Source: Bacillota bacterium
GTDB taxonomy: Bacteria; Bacillota; Desulfitobacteriia; Desulfitobacteriales; Desulfitobacteriaceae
Assembly (NCBI GenBank): GCA_023390635.1
Contig: JAEWCM010000168.1
Span: forward strand, 1-13,484
Direction of reading: 5' to 3'
DNA length: 13,484 nucleotides
Shown here: positions 13,160-13,484 of the stretch, in pieces
Position numbering within the stretch: the stretch's first letter is position 1
Layout: every line of letters starts with the position of its first letter
Made by a program: the position numbers and the translations under genes
Notes under the pieces: generated by a model
Told to the model about the DNA's origin: nothing
Seen by the model: the letters and a program-made list of their open reading frames with translations, nothing else
Databases searched by the model: none

Positions 13160-13484
13160 TTAAAGGGTAATCTCTATTTTGTGGGTTGAGCTGTCTTCCT
13201 GCAACGGTATTTCTACTGAACCTTGCGCAGAGACAGACAGATCTACGCCGTCCAGACTGGCGTGACTTATTCCGCTCTCCTTGTGCTCAGGGTTCTTTAT
13301 CTCTATTAAATACGTGCTGTCCTGGGAACGGTATTTAATCTTATATCCTTCCCAATGCCGGGGAATGCAGGGAGTGATTCTTAAATTCTTACCTGCCAGA
13401 TTGAATCCCAGGATGCCATGCAGACCGGCCTGATACATCCAGCCGGCGGCACCTGTATACCAGGTCCACCCTCCTCTTCCCATA
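13160..13484 (-). CDS. C-terminal fragment of a GH94 cyclic beta-glucan synthase-like protein
   Basis: The reading frame is open at the right edge; about 108 C-terminal residues are visible, ending in a stop at 13160. The segment GRGGWTWYTGAAGWMYQAGL, then GILGF, then LRITPCIPRHWEGYKIKYR is typical of the GH94 catalytic domain near the end of cyclic beta-1,2-glucan synthases (NdvB/ChvB type) and cellobiose-type phosphorylases. The terminal beta-rich stretch fits the domain that closes these proteins. In NdvB-type enzymes the GH94 part sets glucan chain length by phosphorolysis. Whether this gene encodes a giant multidomain synthase or a smaller phosphorylase cannot be seen here. Confidence 0.8.
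   Translation of the reverse strand, partial: MGRGGWTWYTGAAGWMYQAGLHGILGFNLAGKNLRITPCIPRHWEGYKIKYRSQDSTYLIEIKNPEHKESGISHASLDGVDLSVSAQGSVEIPLQEDSSTHKIEITL

Overview
The window looks like a chromosomal segment of a low-to-mid GC Gram-positive anaerobe of the Clostridia, most like Desulfitobacterium and its Peptococcaceae relatives. This is judged from protein flavour and strong AGGAGG-type ribosome binding sites; no search was run. Evidence for the phylum includes two ECF sigma factors with membrane partners, a UgtP/MGDG-type lipid glycosyltransferase, a YitT protein, a viroplasmin-type RNase H and frequent TTG/GTG starts. There is no phage, IS transposase, CRISPR array, rRNA or tRNA.

Layout. 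Positions 1-65 hold the start of a leftward YccF-like membrane protein. Rightward genes follow: a DUF456 membrane protein (150-626), a duplicated EamA transporter (823-1683) and a four-gene ECF cluster (1818-4250). That cluster encodes a sigma factor, a small two-helix membrane protein, a membrane sensor-like protein with C-terminal zinc ribbons, and a PAP2 phosphatase. A leftward YbaK-type editing protein (4262-4753) converges on it over a shared palindrome. Positions 4754-5177 carry no gene but hold two elaborate inverted-repeat elements. Leftward genes then run: YitT (5178-6038), DUF4349 membrane protein plus its ECF sigma factor (6344-8043), methionine aminopeptidase and RNase H (8337-9714). 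A rightward pair follows: a type II cysteine-desulfurase-like enzyme (9850-11184) and a DsrE-family protein (11240-11716). A leftward MGDG-synthase-like glycosyltransferase (11720-12877) converges on that pair. The window ends in the C-terminus of a leftward GH94 cyclic-glucan-synthase-like protein (13160-13484).

Themes. Much of the window concerns the cell envelope. Two separate ECF sigma modules each have a candidate autoregulatory promoter, and one is coupled to a likely undecaprenyl-pyrophosphate or phosphatidate phosphatase. A glycolipid synthase and a glucan synthase lie further right. The aminotransferase/DsrE pair suggests sulfur transfer.

The most unusual non-coding content is a roughly 70-77 bp hairpin repeat present twice (4856-4932 and 13054-13124). 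Its core is nearly identical in the two copies, while its arms differ by compensatory changes. A 180-bp multi-block palindrome lies at 4969-5148. Both kinds of element sit in 3' intergenic space after leftward genes.
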